Assembly (NCBI RefSeq): GCF_900497805.2
Contig: NW_020945064.1
Location: 8,575,708 to 8,639,707, forward strand
Source: Vombatus ursinus
Lineage: Eukaryota; Chordata; Mammalia; Diprotodontia; Vombatidae
Length of the DNA: 64,000 bases
Direction: 5' to 3'
In this document: positions 1 through 10,725 of the stretch, piece after piece
How the letters are laid out: every line of letters starts with the position of its first letter
Numbering within the stretch: the stretch's first letter is position 1
The notes under the pieces: model-generated
What the model was told of the DNA's origin: nothing
The model's database searches: none
Seen by the model: only the letters and a program-made list of their open reading frames with translations
Made by a program: the position numbers and the translations under genes

Positions 1-29
1 ATTTATTTATCTGTGCTCATGGTATACAC

Positions 30-66
30 CAGGGGTGGCGTCTAAGCCGCAGGTTCCCCACTCTTG
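30..66. mobile_element. Minimal hAT MITE remnant (37 bp) with 8-bp target duplication
   Basis: CAGGGGTGG at the left and CCACTCTTG at the right are inverted repeats with two mismatches. They are flanked by identical gtatacac at 22-29 and 67-74. The interior 'gccgcaggttcccca' matches the right end of the hAT element at 6590-6770. Confidence 0.7.
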
Positions 67-77
67 GTATACACCCT

Positions 78-192
78 CAGTAGGATATAAGTTCTTTGAA
101 GGAAAGATGATTTAATTTATTTTAATATTTCTAGTTCTTAACTGCACATAGTAGGTACTTAATAAATGTTTGTTAAATTATTGAATTTAATT
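78..192 (+). mobile_element. L2 LINE 3' tail
   Basis: Degenerate match to the L2 end: 'ataagttctttgaagg', then 'gcacatagtaggtact', then 'taataaatgtttgtta'. Confidence 0.6.
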
Positions 193-224
193 TTTATTAA
201 TCTGTTAGGAAACTTTTGCCCCAG

Positions 225-425
225 ATGCTTTGAAAGGCAGTATAATATAACAGAAAGATTATTAGAACTAGAGTTAGAAGGTGAGGATTGGAATCCTAGA
301 TCTACTACTTGCTACTTAATGTGACTTTGGGCAAGTTACAACCTCTGGTCTTCAGGCTTCTCATCAGTAACAATGAGTTGGACTTAGTGGTATCTAAGAT
401 CCTTCTAGCTCTAAGTCCTGTAAAG
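225..425 (+). mobile_element. MIR/THER-1 class CORE-SINE
   Basis: Follows the MIR order: attagaactagagttagaag, 'ctacttgctacttaatgtgac', 'tgggcaagttacaacctc', and the 3' 'gatccttctagctctaagt'. Confidence 0.65.
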
Positions 426-954
426 TTCTGGTGCTTAAAGGAGTGAATTTCCATAATCTGAAAATGTATTTATGTGGACTACCTCATTCAGGGTAGATAG
501 GGCAAGGACTAGAACAGGGATTTCATTGACATATGTTTCATTATCACATTCCATTCAGCCATCAAACAAGGACATCTCTCTGATGATCTGCTCCTGCCCA
601 CCTGAACCTGAAGCCTGCACTTCATATCTGGGTCTTTCAGAGTTCAGCCACCAGTTCCCTTAGGGGAAGTTAATCCATTAATCTCCAGATTTCTACCTCT
701 GGGGTTTAACTCTGATGTTGGCTGACTGTGCCAACTAGCCCACTTAGCCCTCTATATCTACTGACTAGTCCGAGAGCCCAGAAGACTATGTTTCAGTTTC
801 ATATTCCATTCAGACATCCAACCAGGCCATTTCACCATCTGCTTGATGCAGTTTTCCCCCAGCCCCCTCCCCCAACTCTACTTTCCCACCTTTCTAGAAC
901 AAAACACTCATCCTTGATCACTACTCTTCTCCGTGTGTGGTCTTCTATTCAAAT

Positions 955-1372
955 GTTACTTCTTTAGGGACAAGAATTATCTCTTTTTAAATATTTGTAT
1001 CCAACTGGGCCTAGTGGCACAGGCCTGTAATCTTTGTTACTAGAGAGGAAGAGGCTGGTAGTTTTCTTAAGCTCAGGTTTTCTGAGTTTCAGTGGGTTTA
1101 GCTGATAGAGAGTCCATAAAATGGTGGTCCCCTGGAAACTCCAGATTGTCTGAGTAGAGGTGAACTGGCCTAGGTCAGAAACAAGCAGGTTAAAGCTTCC
1201 ATCCTGATCAGAGTGGGGGGTCCTATGAGTAGCCCCCTGTACTTTTAGTCCAGGAGACCTAGGGAGACCTAATGTTTAAATAAACAAATGAACAAATATT
1301 TGTGTCCCCAGTGCTTAGAACAATACTTGGCACATAGTGAGAATGAAATAAATGTTTTCGTTCATTTATGTA
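955..1372 (+). mobile_element. L2 3' tail split by the 7SL pseudogene
   Basis: The halves 955-1002 ('ttagggacaagaattatc') and 1294-1372 ('tgtccccagtgcttagaac', 'ggcacatagtgag') form a continuous L2 3' end once the insertion is set aside. Confidence 0.65.
1003..1293 (+). pseudogene. 7SL (SRP) RNA retropseudogene
   Basis: Starts 'aactgggcctagtggcac', matching the 7SL 5' end (gccgggcgcggtggcgc), and continues through 'ggcctgtaatc', 'agaggctggtag' and a deleted central S-domain. It ends with the diagnostic 'ggtgaactggcctaggtcag', 'ctgatcagagtgggg' and 'gagacctagggagacct', which align with 7SL ggtgaaccggcccaggtcgg, ctgatcagtagtggg and gcgagaccccg. An A-rich tail follows. Near-perfect 14-bp duplications flank it (989-1002 and 1294-1307, one mismatch), so it was inserted by the L1 machinery. 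Two internal deletions and heavy divergence show it is dead. 7SL-derived SINEs (Alu, B1) are not known in marsupials, so this is an independent SRP RNA copy. Confidence 0.88.
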
Positions 1373-1772
1373 GGGAACTTCTAGCTAAGGACACCTCTCT
1401 ACGAATTCAAGTTGGTACTTCCTCTGAAACCTATAATCTTAGAGAATTGCTGAGAGCCTGAGATGATCAGTTTCTATGCTTTCGTGGTGAAATTGCCAGA
1501 AATCTGCAATGTCAGTCCACAAAGATGTGCTTTCCATGGGTTCAAGATACTCTGCAACATTTTCTGCAAGTGTCCCTCCCATTTTTATTATTCCATAAAG
1601 AGAAAAAGGCAACAAAAAAAATCAAAAAGAGGAAGCCTAGACCTTTAAAAGTGAAGCCAGAAATCTTATAATACCACACTTGGCAATCACAGTATAATGA
1701 AAACAACAGGTATTCATGACAGGTACTTTCTGGTTAGGCCCTTTGATTTATTCTTCTCAACATACCTTAGAT

Positions 1773-1952
1773 CAGGGGTCTGTGAATTTGGTTTCTAAAA
1801 TGTTTTGATAACTGTATTTGAATATGATTCATTTTTTATTGTATTCTCTGTATTTTATTTTATGCACTTAAAAACATGATTCTGAAAAGGGTCCATGGGC
1901 TTCATCAGACTGACTATGGGGTCTAGAACATAGAAAAGGTTAAGAATCCTTG
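1773..1952. mobile_element. Ancient hAT-type MITE, copy A
   Basis: Begins CAGGGGTC and ends GAATCCTTG (inverted repeats). The body 'ttttattttatgcactta' and 'gattctgaaaagggtccatgg' is shared with 11110-11275. No clear target duplication remains; I cannot name the family. Confidence 0.55.
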
Positions 1953-2639
1953 GACTGAGGGGTTGAAAAAGAACCTAAATTTTTCTAAAAATCATTTTAA
2001 CTTTTGCCAGTTCACTGGAACTAACCGAACCAGATCCTGAAAGACTGTTAAATTTTCACTGTGAGCGTTTATACTTTGGAAATCAGCAAAGCTATAAATA
2101 AGGGCTTGATTTATTGTCATGTTTATGGTTTAGACCCAGGAAAGTGATGGAGAAAATGTTAATGTAGACTAAACTTAAAACTATGTCCTGCGTAATCTGA
2201 CCTTGAATTATTTCTGCTGATATTATTCATTGGTCAATTCTGTAGCATTTTTGGAAAGTCCTAAGCGTTCCCTTCTCCATGGGCATCAAAAGACAGTGGG
2301 AGTGGGGTGAGGTAGAGGGAGACTGAGCTTAGTTAACAAAATGATACAGATGAGGGAAGAGAAACAGAAAATGTTTCCATGTTGATGTGTTCAGTAAAAG
2401 CTGAAAGTGATTTCCAATAGGAGCAATTTGGCTATAGTCCTCCTTTGCACCCAGAAAGGTCAGAGGCTTTGGTCTGCTCTGGACATAGGGATCAGGAGCT
2501 ACCACATGTTCTCCCTAGATCCTGATCTTTGATAGGGAGGCCAAATGGAAGATTTTCTTAGTTGAGAGTCATCTGGTTAAGCCAGGGACAAGAGAAGACA
2601 GACGAAATGTGAAAGTTGTCCTCAGCAGTTAAGCTTTCT

Positions 2640-3085
2640 GCCATGCCTAGAATTCCTTTCCTTCTCACATTTCTCATGCCTAGAATTCCCTCTCCCACTC
2701 ATCTCTGTCTCCTGGCCTCCCTGGCTTCCTTCAAGCCCCAGCTAAAATTTCACCATCTATAAGAAGTCTTTCCCGATCCCTGTTATTGCTGGTGCCTTCC
2801 CTTCGTGGGTTATTTCCAACTTATTCTGTGTATGTGATATATATATAATACATATACATACACACACATATATGTATGTGTGTGTATGTGTGTATGTATG
2901 TATGTATGTATGTATGTATGTATGTATGTAGTTGTTTTCTTGTTGTTTCCCCCATCAGGCTGTGAGCTCCTTGAGTGCAAGCAGGGACTTTTTTTTTTTT
3001 TGGCTTTTTTGTATTCCTGGGGCTGAGCACAGGGCCGGGCACATAGCAGGTGCTTAATAAATGCTTGTTCACTGCTTGACTGAAT
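2640..3085 (+). mobile_element. L2 LINE 3' end
   Basis: Contains 'ttccttcaagccccagctaa', 'agaagtctttcccgatccc', 'gtgagctccttgagtgcaag', 'gggcacatagcaggtgctta' and 'ataaatgcttgttcactg', in L2 order. A duplication of 'catgcctagaattcc' (2643, 2676) lies near its start. Confidence 0.8.
2829..2931 (+). repeat. (TATG)n/(TG)n microsatellite inside the L2 end
   Basis: About 100 bp of alternating TA, CA, TG and finally regular TATG units, at the place where L2 copies often carry a TATGTGTG stretch. Confidence 0.9.
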
Positions 3086-3364
3086 GAGGAAGAGCTGTTA
3101 CTCAGAAGAGAAATTAGACCTGTTCTGCTTTCTCCCAGAGAGTAGAACTAAGAAGAACAGGGAGGGTTAGCTGAGATATTTTCTGCTCAGTGGAAGAATG
3201 TTATTTAGTAGTGATGTCCAAAAGCAGATAGGCTGCTTCCATAAGGCTGTGGTTTTCATATTTTTTGATTTCTTTCATCTGAGGTTCAATGATCATTTTG
3301 TAAGGGATAAATTACGGGAGATTCCTGTTTGGGAAGGGGACCAAGTAGAGGCTGTCAGAGGACT

Positions 3365-4520
3365 TTTCCGATCCCACTCAATTCAACAAACGTTGATTAA
3401 ACACCTACTATATGCAAGGGGGGTCGCAGGACTACAAAGACCAAAATGGCAGTCCTCACCCCCAAAGAGCAATGGGATATAAGAAATCAATAGATAAATA
3501 TAATGGGAGGAAGGAGAGAGAACAGACAGCTGGGGAGATCAGGAAAGGGTCTGAGTTGGGAACAATTGATGAGCTGGATCTTGAAAGATGCTGAGGAGTT
3601 TAAGAGGCAGAGGTAAAGAGAGACAACAGAAGGAAATAGAATGTTGAGTTCATGGAACAGCAAGTAATCTTTGGTTGGAATGTAGGGTGTGCCAAAGTCA
3701 GTAATATGAAATAATTCTGAGATTCTCTGACTCTGGTTCTTCCCAACACAATATTCCCTTTGAGATCTGAATGACTTCTGTATGTGAATTAGAGGACACA
3801 GTGTTGCCAATCAATTAATATCAATAGACAAGCATTAAAGTGTCTCTTACATGTCAGGCACTGTTCTAGGTGCTGGAGATACAAAGACAAAGGCTAAAAC
3901 ACTTCCTGACCCCGTGGAGGCTACCTCTAGCTAAGGAAAAAAAAAACATATACATAAATGAGTATATAGAAAATAAAGACAAAGTGATTTGAGGGAAGAG
4001 GACTAGTAGCTATTAGAATGAGGAAAGACTCATGTAAAATGTGTCACTTGGGTCAAGCTTCGAAAGGAACTAAGGATTATGAGGGACAGAAGAAAAGGAG
4101 TACATTGGAGACATCCAGTGCAAAGGCACCTAGGTGGGAAATGGAATACTATGTCTGAGAAACTTCGAGAAGACCACTTTGACTACTATGAGTACTATGG
4201 CCTAAAGGCAGACTGTGTGTCTGTCATTAAAAGGCCAGTACAAGTGTGAAAATGTTCTCAATCAGAGGGTTGGCCATAGATGATTTTTTTTTTCAGCATG
4301 GCAATTCAAGAAGCTGCTCTAGTAAATTATAGATGGGTTGGGATTTACATTGATGGGGCAGTACCCATAGTGCTAGAAAGCAGAGCGACCAATTATAATA
4401 GTCCAGGCTAGAGGAGATGAGGGTCTGGACCAGGGTGGAGTCCCTGCGAGTGGAAAGGAGGGGACAAATGTGAGTAATTGTGGAAGTCCTGACGTAGATT
4501 AATAGAACGCCTTTTCTGAG
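3365..4520 (-). mobile_element. Reverse L2 LINE fragments (two blocks)
   Basis: Block 3365-3740 reads, reversed, as an L2 3' half ('aacacctactatatgcaagg', 'ggatcttgaaagatgctgag'). Block 3815-4520 starts again at the 3' end ('tcaggcactgttctaggtgc') and reaches 'aatagtccaggctagagga'. Two separate insertions of the same family. Confidence 0.65.
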
Positions 4521-4989
4521 AATAGATAAATGTCTTTGTCCCTTGTCAGGATTTTTTAATGGTTATTTTTAAAAACCTATGTGAACCTTAAGAAATCAGA
4601 ATACCCCTGGGAGCTCAACAAAGCCTGGGCAGATTTGTGATGAATTCACAAACAAACCTAGAGGAAAGGACATTGATTTCTACCCTCAAAGCAATAGTAC
4701 AAAAAATAAACAGAGAAGGCCTTCACTCCTGCCATTGAACTAGAGCCAATAACAGATGTGCAAGAGGCCACTGTTTCTGAGGATGGGATTTTCTTTGTAT
4801 TGTGACTGCAGGTGACGGTACTGTGAGATTTCTGGCTGAACTTTGAAGGTTCCAGGCTTCCTCTCTTTGCTTTGATGGTCTTTACTCTGTATGAAATAAC
4901 AAAAATGGGAGAGGCATTGGAGTGTGGGAAAAATGGTAAAAATTCATGTCAACTCTGACAATATTATGTCTCAAATCAGGTGAAAATAC

Positions 4990-5440
4990 CTCTATTGACA
5001 AAGAAGATGTCTCCGCCATCTTTAACTCTTCCCTCTCCCTTACCTTCCACATTACGTCCTTATTAAGGCCTGTCAGTTCTATCTCCATAACACTCTTCTC
5101 TCCATTTGCTTTTCACCCCCTCAGGTCGGGCCCTCATCCACGCTAGCTGAGACTAATGTGTCTGACTAGTCTCTCCCACCCCAGATTTTTTTCTTCTCTA
5201 ATCCAATTTTTACAATTCAAACAGTAATTGATACCTTTTGTATCCTCCCTTCTCTAGATTTCACCAAGTCCCGAATGAGTAAGATCCCCCATCCTCTGCT
5301 TTTCAGAAACTTTTTATGTTCTACTCCCATTAGAATGTAAGCTCCTTGAGGGCAGGAACTGCCTTTGTTTTTTGCTTGTATTTGTATCCCTAATAGTGCC
5401 TAGCATATAGTAAACACTTAATAAATGCTTGTTGACTTCC
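4990..5440 (+). mobile_element. L2 LINE 3' half
   Basis: 'catctttaactcttccctc', 'cctgtcagttctatctcc', then the tail 'gtaagctccttgagggcagg' and 'aataaatgcttgttgactt'. Confidence 0.75.
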
Positions 5441-5559
5441 TTACATAACTCCCCCTTGGAGTCTTCCCTAGCAACAAAGAAAAGAAACAGTTCAACAAAG
5501 TCAACCAAGGTCACAATCAGCAAATGCAATATTCTGCAGCCATAGGCCCCTCACCTTTG

Positions 5560-5985
5560 GCTGTCCAATCTATTGTTCACACAGTTTCCGAGGCAATTTT
5601 TGTACCTCGCTGTTGTAACTATATTAATTCTCCTGATTGAAAACCTTTAGTCATTGAGGACAGCTAGGTGGCATAGTGGATAGAGCACTGGGCTTGGAGT
5701 TAGAATTCAAATCCAATTTCAGATTCTTACTAGCTGTGTGACCTTGGGCAAGTTCCTGTTTGTTTCAGTTCCTCATCTGTCAAATGAGCTAGAGCAGAAA
5801 ATGGTAAACCACTCCACCATCTTTCCCAAGAAAACCCCAAATGAAGTCACAAAGAGTTGGACAGGACTGAAAAATGACTAAACAAAAGGAAATCACTCTC
5901 TGTTTGGTATAAGATAAAATTCAAACTCTTTTACCTTGTATTTAAGACCCTCTACAATGTTGCTTCAACTCTTAAGACCTAAGGA
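5560..5985 (+). mobile_element. L2 fragment split by a SINE
   Basis: 5560-5657 and 5889-5985 ('aagataaaattcaaactctt', 'aagaccctctacaatgttgc') are adjoining L2 sequence, opened by the SINE at 5658-5888. Confidence 0.6.
5658..5888 (+). mobile_element. Mar-1-type tRNA-derived SINE
   Basis: tRNA-like head 'cagctaggtggcatagtgga', core 'tagctgtgtgaccttgggca', and RTE/BovB-like tail 'agttggacaggactgaaaaa'. Full length, moderately diverged. Confidence 0.9.
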
Positions 5986-6139
5986 AGGCTTTGATCGTAT
6001 TAACTGAAAGTGTAAAACTCCTCGTTAAATTTTCCTGACATTTTGTTAGACTCTTTCCTTTGTGATTCCATTCTCCCTTCTATTATACTTACCTGAGCAT
6101 AAACTGTATTCTTAATGATAAGTGACCTACTGGGCTCCA

Positions 6140-6300
6140 TGGTTTACAAAGTGGTTAATAAACATTATCTCATTTGATCCTCACAACTCCGGTAGTTAGG
6201 TAAGTAGGACTGGTGTTTCCATTTTATAGATAAACAGAGGCTTGCAAAAATTTGGAAAAAGGTCTTCCTGATTCCAGGTCCTGTGCTTTTCCCATTAAAC
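6140..6300 (-). mobile_element. MIR/THER-1 class SINE
   Basis: Reverse MIR: 'aaacattatctcatttgatc', 'ctcacaactccggtagttag', 'ccattttatagataaacaga'. Confidence 0.65.
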
Positions 6301-6302
6301 CT

Positions 6303-6420
6303 TAACCTAACAGAATGTAAGCTCCCTGAGGACAGGGACATTTACAAAGATCACTGTATCCACAATGCCTAAAAGAAAGCCTTGCTCACATTAGAGACTT
6401 AATTGTTTGTTGATTTCAAT
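6303..6420 (+). mobile_element. L2 3' tail
   Basis: 'cagaatgtaagctccctgag' to 'taattgtttgttgattt'. Confidence 0.65.
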
Positions 6421-6589
6421 TTGGGATCAGCAATAAAAGTGACCGAAAGACATAAAGGGATATGCTCTTGGGGCCTGGAGGTTGTCCTTGACAAACTGGA
6501 ACCCAAAACAACTTCCATCACAGCACTCCTTGATTAAGCACCTACTAGGTGAAAGTTATCGATTAGTTATTAATGGATTATCATGGATG

Positions 6590-6770
6590 GGGAACCTGTG
6601 GTCTCCAGGCCACACATGGCCTTCTTGGTCCTTTTATTATTATTATTATTATTATTAAAAATCCTTTTCTTAAGGGGATTTGCTCTGTGAAGTTTGGATT
6701 CAAAGTGCCGCACTTGAGGACCTAGAGGGCCACATGTGGCCTTGAGGTAGCAGGTTTTCCTAACCCCTGG
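6590..6770. mobile_element. hAT MITE (Charlie-like)
   Basis: Left end 'ggggaacctgtggtctccag' and right end 'tagcaggttttcctaacccc', with the internal palindromic pair 'ccttttcttaaggggatttg' and 'gaggacctagagggccacat'. A (TTA)n run (6638-6657) has expanded in the middle. Confidence 0.7.
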
Positions 6771-6915
6771 ATTAGATTATAAACTCCTTGAGGGCAGGGA
6801 CTGTCTTTTGCCTCTTTTTGGATACCCCTCACTTAGCACAGTGCCTGGCGCATAGAAGGGGCTTAAAAAATGTTTCCTGTTTAATAAATTTTATTGATTG
6901 ATTGGTCGATTGATC
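6771..6915 (+). mobile_element. L2 3' tail
   Basis: 'ctccttgagggcagggactg', 'cagtgcctggcgcatagaag', ending in ttgattgattgg repeats. Confidence 0.75.
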
Positions 6916-7204
6916 ACTCTTTTGTTTCTGCTGCTGCTTTTTCAGCCACTTCCTTGCCTTTTGCTCAACTGGTCCGTTGGCAATTGCTTTCCTCCCTGTA
7001 TCCAAGGCCTCTGCAGCTGTCACAATCTACTGGGACCCGGCCTCCATAAATCATAGGTATTTTTTTCCCCCTTGCCTAGCAACCCAGTTGTAGTTTTGTG
7101 AGCTAATAAGGAAGAGTTCATTCAACAGCGCTGTTCTTTTTTAACTCAGCGGGAAGAGACCAAATGAAGGATAGTGTGTGGGCAAGCTTCGTTTCATCAG
7201 GAGC

Positions 7205-7560
7205 AGAATGGAAGCTCTCTGCAGGCTGCTTCCTTTGACTTTTGTTTGTTGGATTGTTTTTGTATTCCTAGGCCTCAGCACCTGCACCTCTTAACCTAGT
7301 AAAAACCTGCTAAACCCTTACTGAATCTGTTGGATTTGCTGTCGTGCAAGTTTCCCCAGAATTACTGGCAGGATGATTCTCTGTTGTTCCCCACACAACT
7401 TTGGCTTTCACCAGAAGGCGAAGGTGAGATGAGTTGCTCTCAGGCTCCTTGCGGGCAGGGACTGTCTTTCGCTTCTTTTAGTATCCTTTGTCTTCAGCAC
7501 AGTGCCTGGAACCTAGGAAGAGCTTAATGAAGGTTTATTGAATGAAGTGAATGAACAGAT
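7205..7560 (+). mobile_element. Two L2 3' tails in the same orientation
   Basis: 7205-7330 is degraded ('ttgtattcctaggcctcagc'). 7440-7560 is clearer ('ggctccttgcgggcagggac', 'cagcacagtgcctggaacct'). Confidence 0.6.
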
Positions 7561-7768
7561 TAAAATACCGAGGGTGACTTGAATCACCTGAGGGTGTGGG
7601 ATTGATTGAGGCAATGGCCAGCTGCCAGTGTTTATTTTAACACCAGACTGAATGTAGGCAGGAAAACAGCTTTATCTTTCCTCTTTGCCCTAAGGGTGTT
7701 CACTCAGGCAGGCGGAGGAGGACCTAGATATTTTTAAAAGCATTGAATTTGTAAGGGGCGAGGAGGGG

Positions 7769-8032
7769 ATGGCCAAAGCTAGGTGGGGCAATGGATGGAG
7801 CTCCAGGCCTGGAGTCAGGAAGAATTTACTGGCTCCAGGCCTGGAGTCAGGAAGAATTCAAATCTTACCTCAGACACTTACTAGCTGGGTGACCCCAGGC
7901 AAGTCAATTATTCCTGTTTGCCTCAGTTTCCTCATCTATCAAATGAAATCTACAGTATCTTTGCCAAGAAAACTCCAAATGGGGTCAGGAAGAGTCAGAC
8001 CCAACTGAAAAATGACTGAATAACACCAAAAA
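7769..8032 (+). mobile_element. Mar-1-type SINE with internal duplication
   Basis: Head 'agctaggtggggcaatggat', core 'acacttactagctgggtgac', tail 'ccaagaaaactccaaatggg'. The segment 'ctccaggcctggagtcagga' is present twice in tandem (7800 and 7832). Confidence 0.85.
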
Positions 8033-8399
8033 TTCTAGTTTTTGATAAACCCTGAGAAAACAATTCTTTTAACATAGCTCCTACTTAGCAGATTATAAAC
8101 CACCAAATCCTTTCTTTATCTAACATCTCTGAAGGTACTTCCCCAACTCTCATTGGCTTTGGCAGACTGGGTCCTCACACAGTCTCCTGCTGACTACTTC
8201 TGGAGGTAACCCCGAAGGCTTGAAGTTTGTAGCACTATAGCTCACCAGCACTAGTCAGTAATTTCTCCTTCAGCAATAAGAATCAATTAAATTCCATTAG
8301 CTTTTAGAAAAGGACCTTGAGAACAGGAGTTATGAAATACTCTTCCCTTTCAGACACAAGGTCCCCAAGGATAGTGGGCTCAAACTTAAGAGTACAATG

Positions 8400-8655
8400 G
8401 TAGTTAGCTAGTTAATAATAATAGCTAACATTTATATAGTACTTACTATGTGCCACGCCCTGTGCTAAACATTTTGAAAATATTATCTCCTTTGATCCTC
8501 ACAATAACCTTGGGAGGTGAGTACTATTATTCTCCCCATTTTATAGATGAAGAAACTGAAGCAAACAGAGGTTAAGTGACTTGTCCAGAGTCACAGAGCT
8601 AGTAAGTGTCTGAGGCAGGATTTGAACTCAGGTCTTCCTGACTTCAGGCACACAT
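8400..8655 (-). mobile_element. MIR/THER-1 class CORE-SINE, near full length
   Basis: Reverse: 'aatagctaacatttatatag', 'tgatcctcacaataaccttg', 'gttaagtgacttgtccagag', 'ggatttgaactcaggtcttc'. Confidence 0.8.
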
Positions 8656-8956
8656 GGGTGACCAAAGGGTACTACCTGATTTCAGGCCCTGGAAGTTCTT
8701 TTCTCTCATTGTAGAGTCCTCATGAGGTTTCCTCTTATAGGTACCTCTATGCTGAGACCCCCTGCCTTTTGGGGATCTAAAGCTGGTACTTCTCTCAAGA
8801 ACAGGTGTTCATGACCCCTGGAGTTATACCCCTATTTTCAGATGATTGTCTTTCCACATTCATGTTCAAACCCTAAAGTATTGTATCAATATAGTTATAT
8901 GTTGTTGTTGTTTTTACTTCAATAGGTGACACTGATGCTCAGGTTTACATCTAAAG

Positions 8957-9004
8957 CAGGGGTGGGGAACCTACGGCCTTGAGGCCATAGGTTTCCCACC
9001 CCTG
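8957..9004. mobile_element. Minimal hAT MITE remnant (48 bp)
   Basis: CAGGGGTGGG and CCCACCCCTG are perfect 10-bp inverted ends around 'gcggcc'-type subterminal sequence. The flanks atctaaag and gcctaaaa share a ctaaa core, a decayed 8-bp duplication. Confidence 0.65.
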
Positions 9005-9280
9005 GCCTAAAACCTTTCCTCATTTTCCTCTTTTTTTCTTTCTCCTTTTTTCCCTTTTTCCCCCCCCTTTCTCCTCTTCTGCTGTAGTTATTGAGATTTC
9101 AGGATCAGATGTAACTGAGAGTTTTGTTACTTATGATTATTATTTTGAAATGTTTCTGTTACTTATAATTATTAATTAATACAAGTGGAACCTGGATAAT
9201 TAATTAGAACCCACAGCTAATCAAAGAATGTCTCTTCATTAAAGAGCCTCGGCTTCTTCCCTAACAAAACCTCTTACCTT

Positions 9281-9339
9281 TATGTGGCCTCCGGTTATAA
9301 AACTCAAAAGATTTGAGTTTTATAACCGGAGGCCACATA
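9281..9339. repeat. Perfect inverted repeat, 28-bp arms, 3-nt loop
   Basis: Arms 9281-9308 and 9312-9339 are exact reverse complements around aga. The arms begin tatgtggcctccggttataa. No target duplication and no named family. Confidence 0.95.
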
Positions 9340-10054
9340 CATAGAATACTCTCCTCAGTGAAAGGATTATTATCTTCCCTTAACGTATCAGGAAGATGAG
9401 ATCAACTAACATGCCCACATTTACAAGTTGCTTTCCCTTCTTCCAGGGGATAGCACCCTGGAGCCTGTGACTTGCCGTGGCCCTCCAGCAGATTAGTGTC
9501 AGAGCTCAAACTCAAATCTTCTGGACTCCCAGCCCCCACTATTAGCACCAGACTAGGCTCCCTTCAGAATGTTCCTACTCTGGAAATTCTGCTACTTACT
9601 GGAACAAACTGAAATCTCACTTTCAAGGACTCTGACTGACGTGATTAAGCCTCCTAAAACTAGTGTCCTCTTTCCAGAACCCAAAGCTACATTTTTATCG
9701 CTTCCTTTTCCCTTCTTGCTGGATGGTTATCAGAAGGTCTGAATAATTTGCAAATTGAACAGCAGAGAAGAATCAAAAGTTTCTTATTATCTCATAACCT
9801 AGTCCTGTTTTGTTTATTTGTTTTTTTGGTGGGGGGTAGTGATAGTGATATCAATTTTATCAATTCCAATAAGCAGTCCCTGATTCCCTTGAAATGCTTT
9901 CTATACAGTCCAATTTTCTGCTTTTCTGCTTTTTGCAGCTCACTACGGTGCCTTCTTTAACTGGAATGTGAAAATCAAGTCCTGTCTGTTATGACTTTGC
10001 TCCTGGGATCAGAGAACTTGGAGGGGAAGGGGAATCCTTAGATTCCTAGATCAT

Positions 10055-10570
10055 AGAATCCTTGGGATTTTAGCAGAACCCTTAGAATCCTAGAACCAGA
10101 GCCAGAAGGGATTGTGGAGGCCATTTGGTCCAACTCTTCATTTTATAAGTGAGGAAACTGAGGCAGAGAGAAGTTAAGTGATCTGCCCTGTGTCATACAA
10201 GGTAACATGATTGTATCATCATCATTTGGCCAAACATCTGAGGTCAAATTTGAATCCACATTCTCTGACTCCGGGTGACACAGTGGATAGAGCACCAGGC
10301 CTGGAGTCAGAAGACTTGAGTTCAAATCTGGCCTCAGATACTTACTAGCTGTGTGACCCTGGGCAAGACACTTCACTCTGTTGTCCTCAGTTTCCTCATC
10401 TGTAAAATGAGCTGGAGAAGGAAATGGAGAAACCATTCCAGTATCTTTGCCTAGAAAACCCCAAACAGGGTCATGGAGAGTCAGACCCAACTGAAATGAC
10501 CCAACAACAATAGTGGAAGCTTCTGACTCCAGAGATGCTGCTTTTTCCGCCATACCATTTTGAGACCTTA
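10055..10570 (-). mobile_element. MIR-like SINE interrupted by a Mar-1 SINE
   Basis: Reverse MIR-like sequence: 'agaagggattgtggaggcca', 'ttataagtgaggaaactgag', 'gttaagtgatctgccctgtg'. It is broken at the 'ttctctgactcc' site by the SINE at 10273-10515. Confidence 0.6.
10273..10515 (+). mobile_element. Mar-1-type SINE
   Basis: 'gggtgacacagtggatagag', 'tagctgtgtgaccctgggca', 'atgagctggagaaggaaatg', tail 'agtcagacccaactgaaatg'. Flanks 'ttctctgactcc' (10261-10272) and 'ttctgactcc' (10521-10530) look like the target duplication. Confidence 0.9.
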
Positions 10571-10584
10571 AGGTAGTAAGACTG

Positions 10585-10725
10585 AATGCCTTCATTTTAC
10601 AGATTAGGAGACCGCAGTCTGGAGAGGTTAGATAATTTATTTAAAGTTGCTCAGGCAGAATTGGAGAATTTGAGCCCAGGTCCTGTGACTTCACTCTTTT
10701 TCAATGTTGCCGCACTGAGGTGTGA
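10585..10725 (-). mobile_element. MIR fragment
   Basis: 'cattttacagattaggagac', 'tttgagcccaggtcctgtga'. Confidence 0.5.

Noticed and set aside
10143-10595. 150-codon minus ORF
   Set aside because: Runs through the MIR-like copy and the Mar-1 SINE; no protein similarity.
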